Of a stretch of 64,000 nucleotides of DNA, positions 60,754-64,000 are shown one piece after another. Positions within the stretch are counted from its first letter, which is position 1; each line of letters begins with the position of its first letter. The stretch comes from Streptomyces sp. NBC_01283 (GTDB taxonomy: Bacteria; Actinomycetota; Actinomycetes; Streptomycetales; Streptomycetaceae): positions 4,371,501-4,435,500 of the forward strand of contig NZ_CP108430.1 of NCBI RefSeq assembly GCF_041435335.1. Direction: 5' to 3'. A program made the position numbers and the translations under genes. The notes under the pieces are model-generated. The model was not told the origin of the DNA, made no database searches, and saw only the letters and a program-made list of their open reading frames with translations.

Positions 60754-61026
60754 TCAGCCCTGCGAGCGGCTACGGCCACGCACGGCGTGCACGGCGGTGA
60801 TGGCCGCGGCCATCCAGAAACACGCCCCGGACACGGCGATGTGAGCTGGTGCGTGGAGCAGCAGAGCCAGTGCGCACACCGCGGCGAAGATGACGACGCC
60901 GCTCGCCACCGATGTGGCGTCACGCCGGACAGGGGTTGCTGGTCTGCCCGCGAGGATCAGGACCCCGATGGACAGGAGCACCATCAGGGCTCCGCTGTAG
61001 ATGAACCACGTGCTGCTCAAAGCCAT
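60754..61026 (-). CDS. Small three-helix membrane protein, unknown
   Basis: This 90-residue protein (MALSSTWFIYSGALMVLLS) has three hydrophobic segments and a basic C-terminus. It converges on the DoxX gene. No family recognised; expression is unproven, but hydrophobicity and Streptomyces-like codon use support it. Upstream, 61027-61243 holds no other gene. Confidence 0.6.
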   Translation of the reverse strand: MALSSTWFIYSGALMVLLSIGVLILAGRPATPVRRDATSVASGVVIFAAVCALALLLHAPAHIAVSGACFWMAAAITAVHAVRGRSRSQG

Positions 61027-61243
61027 TCTCCGCTGATGTAGCTGGCGTTGCTGGTCTGTCTGATGTTGCGGGTGTTGCCGATGAAGCCGGTGTGACTACT
61101 TGTAGTATCCACCAGAACATGACGGTGTGTCTGGGGTGTGCCCCTCGCCCCATGTTCCAGCGATCGCCTTCCCCCGCCCCAGCCGCACTCGTAAGATCGT
61201 TCAGTCATCTTGAGGAGTACGGCTGACCTGACCTGGGGGAACG

Positions 61244-61798
61244 TTGGGAGCGGGCGAACAGCTCGTCACAGTGGCCGCCGTCCTGCTCGGCGCCCTGAGC
61301 ACGCACGTCACCAACTACTTGATGGAGCGCAGCCGGAACCGGCATCAGTTGCTCACGCGCTGGGACGACAAGAAGGTCGAGGCGTACGGCGATTACGTGG
61401 ACGCGGCGAAGGCGCGCATAGCCATGGCCGTCCGGCTCTACGAGCAGCGCGGCGGCATGCAGGATCATCGCCGGACGGAACACGAGCTCCGTGACGACCT
61501 GGCGGAGGCGGGGCGCGCCTGGGGCAGTGCCTTCGAGCGGGTCATGCTGATGGGCGGTGACGACGCCGTCGAAGCGGGCCACGAACTGAACGCCCATGTC
61601 GCGCAGATCGATTGGCTGGCCACGGGCAGGATCGAGGGGACCCTCAGCGAGTGGCGCCACCGGAACCGAGAGGCGTTCCGGGCCATCAACACCTTCCACG
61701 ACGCGGCACGCAAGGACCTCGGGATCCAGGGCAGCGTTTCGGGCGAACAGCACCCGGAACGTGACCTGTTGCTGCCGCCGGCGCAACGGAACGCGTAG
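61244..61798 (+). CDS. Membrane-anchored helical protein, unknown
   Basis: This 184-residue protein has one N-terminal hydrophobic helix (LVTVAAVLLGALSTHVTNYL) followed by long amphipathic helices (MERSRNRHQLLTRWDDKK, VDAAKARIAMAVRLYEQR). It is likely a membrane-anchored coiled-coil type protein. The start is TTG at 61244 after GGGGGAAC; a GTG at 61271 is possible. Similar proteins occur widely in Streptomyces, but I cannot name a function. Confidence 0.65.
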   Translation: MGAGEQLVTVAAVLLGALSTHVTNYLMERSRNRHQLLTRWDDKKVEAYGDYVDAAKARIAMAVRLYEQRGGMQDHRRTEHELRDDLAEAGRAWGSAFERVMLMGGDDAVEAGHELNAHVAQIDWLATGRIEGTLSEWRHRNREAFRAINTFHDAARKDLGIQGSVSGEQHPERDLLLPPAQRNA

Positions 61799-61981
61799 CG
61801 CGCGGGGCGCCGGGCGCTAGGCGCGAGGCGCTTGAAGAGCGGCTGGGTCCGCGCGCGGCTCTGGTCTGTTGTACGGCAACGTGCCACCCTGCCCGACACA
61901 TCCGCCGTCCACCGCTGTGGACCACGTCGGGTGGGGACGGGGCACAGCACCCCGTCGCTCCGTGCAGGCATGGAGGTGCCG

Positions 61982-62611
61982 GTGAACGAGCACGACCACG
62001 AAGAGCGAGAGCCAGCGGGAGAACCGGGAGAACCGGGAGAACCGGGAGAACGCAGCCCGGCGACGGAAGCCCTGCGGGCGGGTCACGCGGCCCGCGCCGA
62101 GAGCGCGGCGGCACGGGCGGCGGCGCTCAGCCGCTACGTCGAGCGACGTGGGGTCGAGCGGCAGGGGGCCGAGCAGCAGGGACCCGGGGCCGACGGTCAT
62201 GCTGACGCCGTCTGGAAGGCCGCTCATGCCGCCCGTGTGGCGGCCCAGGCCCTCGCCGTCCTCTCCGAGAGTGCGCCCGACCCGGCCGCGGATTCCCGCT
62301 GTGCGCGCAACGCCTCGGCCGCCGCGGCGCAGGCCGCCCAGATGGGACAACTCGTCGACGACGGCACCGAGCACGCCGAGCATTCGGCGGCGGCCTGCAA
62401 GGCGGCTCTCAAGGCCTCACTGACGGCCGGAACAGCCGCGGGAGCCCAGCACTTGGGCGCCGACGAGCGGCTGAACGCGGAAGCCGATGCCGGGGAACGG
62501 GACGCCGTCATGGCTGCCGAGCGCGCCGGATGGATCCGCGCGGGCGAGGCCGTGCCCACCGTGTCGACGGGCGTACGGAGCCCTGAGGTCATGGCGATGA
62601 TGCATCTTTGA
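61982..62611 (+). CDS. Ala-rich soluble protein with GEP repeats, unknown
   Basis: About 209 residues, very rich in Ala, Glu, Arg and His, mostly helical, with four GE(P/R)-type repeats (9-bp units at 62017-62052) near the start. I chose GTG at 61982 because GGAGGT lies four bases upstream. Residues 110-180 (AAHAARVAAQALAVLSES, ARNASAAAAQAAQMGQL) resemble a helical bundle. No family recognised. Confidence 0.55.
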   Translation: MNEHDHEEREPAGEPGEPGEPGERSPATEALRAGHAARAESAAARAAALSRYVERRGVERQGAEQQGPGADGHADAVWKAAHAARVAAQALAVLSESAPDPAADSRCARNASAAAAQAAQMGQLVDDGTEHAEHSAAACKAALKASLTAGTAAGAQHLGADERLNAEADAGERDAVMAAERAGWIRAGEAVPTVSTGVRSPEVMAMMHL

Positions 62612-62783
62612 AGCCACCGGGAGCACGGCGTCCTGTCTTCAACCGGCCCTGAGTTCAACCGGCCCTGACTTCAAGTGGCCCTGACACGCCCCGTTCCGCT
62701 CACCGTTCCGTGGTGCCACCATGCGGAGTCCATGGGTGTCGAGGGGTTCGAGGTTCCCTCGGCGGGGGCGGGTGGAGGAACGA

Positions 62784-63377
62784 ATGGCAGAGGTCTTCTT
62801 GCGGCGGCTGACCCGGTGGCAGGCGGAGCAGCAGCGGGAAGCGGTCGCCGACGTCTATGTCGAGGCCTACGAAGGAGACGCCGGAGCCGAGTACCGCGAC
62901 AGGCAGGGGTTTCTGCGGCTCTTCGAGAGCACCGTGCAGCGGCCCGACTTCGACATGGTCGTCGCCGACGCGGGGGGCCTGGTCGGCTGTCTCTACGGCT
63001 ACCGCGCGGCGCGTACCGGCGACTGGTGGGAGGGATTCCGCGGGGTGCTGCCCCCGGAGGTCGAGGAGCGCACTGCATCGGGCAGGGTCTTCGTCCTGAC
63101 CGAGCTGATGGTGGTGCCCGCGTACCGGCGCCAAGGGGTCTCGGGTCGCCTGCGCACGCTGCTGCTCGTCCGGCACGCCACGGATCTGGTCGTCGCGGTC
63201 ATCAAACGGGACGAAGACCTGGGGCGCGAGGTCCTGCGCTCGTGGGGCTGGACCAAGCTCGGGGAGTTCGACCCGGTCGGGCCCGGCTCGACGGCGCCGC
63301 CCCACCGGGAAGAGAGCGAGGCGGGGACGGCACGCGACGGGCTCGTGTGGGAGGGGTGGATGCGGCCGACCCACTGA
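62784..63377 (+). CDS. GNAT family N-acetyltransferase
   Basis: This 197-residue protein has the acetyl-CoA binding segment VLTELMVVPAYRRQGVSGRL and the following helix LLLVRHATDLVV, the GNAT pattern. The substrate is unknown. The ATG at 62784 follows GGTGGAGGAACGA; the longer frame from 62721 is not needed. It converges on the partial methyltransferase gene with nine bases between stops. Confidence 0.85.
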   Translation: MAEVFLRRLTRWQAEQQREAVADVYVEAYEGDAGAEYRDRQGFLRLFESTVQRPDFDMVVADAGGLVGCLYGYRAARTGDWWEGFRGVLPPEVEERTASGRVFVLTELMVVPAYRRQGVSGRLRTLLLVRHATDLVVAVIKRDEDLGREVLRSWGWTKLGEFDPVGPGSTAPPHREESEAGTARDGLVWEGWMRPTH

Positions 63378-63385
63378 GAGGGAGC

Positions 63386-64000
63386 TCAGGCGGGCGGCTT
63401 GCTCGCCCGCAGGGAGTACATGAGGGGGATGCGAGGGCGGTCCACCGGGAACTGGTGGACGCCGTCGCGGAGTTCGAGGGTGCCGAAGCGCGCGAAGAGC
63501 GTCGTGTCGCGCTCGTGGAGGAAGTCGATGCGCAGGCCCGCCGCCGCCAGGGCCGAGACGACCTCGCCCACCGGGTGCTGCCACTCGACGGTGCGGTTGT
63601 GGACCGTGGGGGTGGTCGTGTCCGCGTAGCCGCCGGGGGTCTCCTCGACCCAGGCGTCGCGGGCGAAGTAGTCGTGCTCGATCCGTGAGCCCGTCGCGTC
63701 GTCCAGGATGTCCGCGAGCGGGTGGAACTCCGAGAGGTAGAGGAAGCCGCCGGGCGCGACGAGCGCCGCCGCGGTCTCGGCCCACCGCTGGATGTCGGGG
63801 AGCCAGCACAGGGCGCCCACGCCGGTGTAGACGATGTCGTACGAGGAGTCGGGCACCGCATCCGCCGCGTCGTACACGTCGGCGGCGACGAAGGACGCCC
63901 GGTCGGCGCTGAGGCCGAGCTCGGCGGCGAGGTCGCGGGCCGCTTCCACGGCGGGCTCGGAGAAGTCCAGGCCGACCACGCGGGAGGCCCCGTGCCGGGC
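63386..64000 (-). CDS. Class I SAM-dependent methyltransferase (partial, N-terminus beyond window)
   Basis: The visible 204 residues begin ARHGASRVVGLDFSEPAVEAA, which is the second strand of the SAM-binding fold (acidic Asp binding ribose), followed by DVYDAADAVPDSSYDIVYTG and APGGFLYLSEFHPLA. The N-terminal glycine-rich loop lies outside the window. It is a small-molecule or ubiquinone-type methyltransferase by pattern; substrate unknown. Confidence 0.85.
   Translation of the reverse strand, partial: ARHGASRVVGLDFSEPAVEAARDLAAELGLSADRASFVAADVYDAADAVPDSSYDIVYTGVGALCWLPDIQRWAETAAALVAPGGFLYLSEFHPLADILDDATGSRIEHDYFARDAWVEETPGGYADTTTPTVHNRTVEWQHPVGEVVSALAAAGLRIDFLHERDTTLFARFGTLELRDGVHQFPVDRPRIPLMYSLRASKPPA

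Noticed and set aside
1..64000. CRISPR arrays, rRNA genes, insertion sequences and prophage
   Set aside because: No spacer-repeat arrays, rRNA or transposase motifs were found; the short tandem repeats have no unique spacers.

Overview
The window is high-GC actinobacterial chromosome, almost certainly Streptomyces. It carries bldG, wblA and a Streptomyces-type Crp, a proton-pumping pyrophosphatase, Lys/Ala-rich tails on DNA enzymes, and dense overlapping operons. Identification is by reading the sequence and recalled family knowledge; no database search was run.

Layout. 1-9.8 kb (minus strand): clamp-loader delta' (partial), an MFS-thymidylate kinase-coiled coil fusion, topA, a tiny membrane protein and a methyltransferase. 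10-14.5 kb (minus): lipoprotein, H+-pyrophosphatase hppA, an RsbW-like anti-sigma protein and bldG. 14.6-22.2 kb: a plus-strand MrfA/Hrq1-type helicase faces a minus-strand seven-gene tad/ssd operon (CpaE/Ssd-like, TadA, TadB, TadC, DUF4244 pilin-like, TadE, TadE-like), most of it coupled by ATGA or similar overlaps. 22.7-29.9 kb: HAD phosphatase, an intergenic space that by synteny should hold the 6S-like RNA, a degenerate Fic-fold protein divergent from a CooC/MinD-like ATPase, a deacetylase-like lipoprotein and a SulP-carbonic anhydrase fusion. 30-35 kb: acs, nhaA, a holin-like membrane protein and an epoxide-hydrolase-like enzyme. 35.5-44.8 kb: MarP-type protease, CoA-type Nudix, nth, crp, MBL hydrolase, a 40-residue coupled repeat ORF, Nudix, RidA, DUF4177 and two ArsA/Get3-like ATPases (BagAB type). 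45-50.5 kb: wblA, class A PBP, YqeY-like, metallophosphoesterase and a Pr6Pr membrane protein. 50.56 kb: tRNA-Pro(CGG).

From position 1 to about 49.6 kb the gene content and order follow, from memory, the Mycobacterium tuberculosis block Rv3644c-Rv3683, so this is ancient actinobacterial core. The synteny stops just before the tRNA. Beyond it the content looks accessory: a 360-bp tRNA-linked cassette with a TTG-start mini-gene, an nSTAND NTPase with an N-terminal HTH-like region and two predicted WD40 propellers, a GntR-glycosyltransferase-FkbM methyltransferase set, an amidohydrolase with a TetR-like operator, DoxX, several unrecognised small proteins, a GNAT enzyme and a partial methyltransferase.

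How the genes work together. Development and stress regulators (bldG with its anti-sigma partner, crp, wblA) sit among DNA-maintenance enzymes (topA, helicase, nth, holB), envelope functions (PBP, MarP, tad, deacetylase-like lipoprotein) and acetate, pH and bicarbonate handling (acs, nhaA, SulP-CA, hppA). Short tandem repeats are unusually common at gene ends and in leaders. The best candidates for under-described biology are the nSTAND/tRNA neighbourhood, the degenerate Fic/ATPase pair with a palindrome on the start codon, and the 40-residue coupled ORF.
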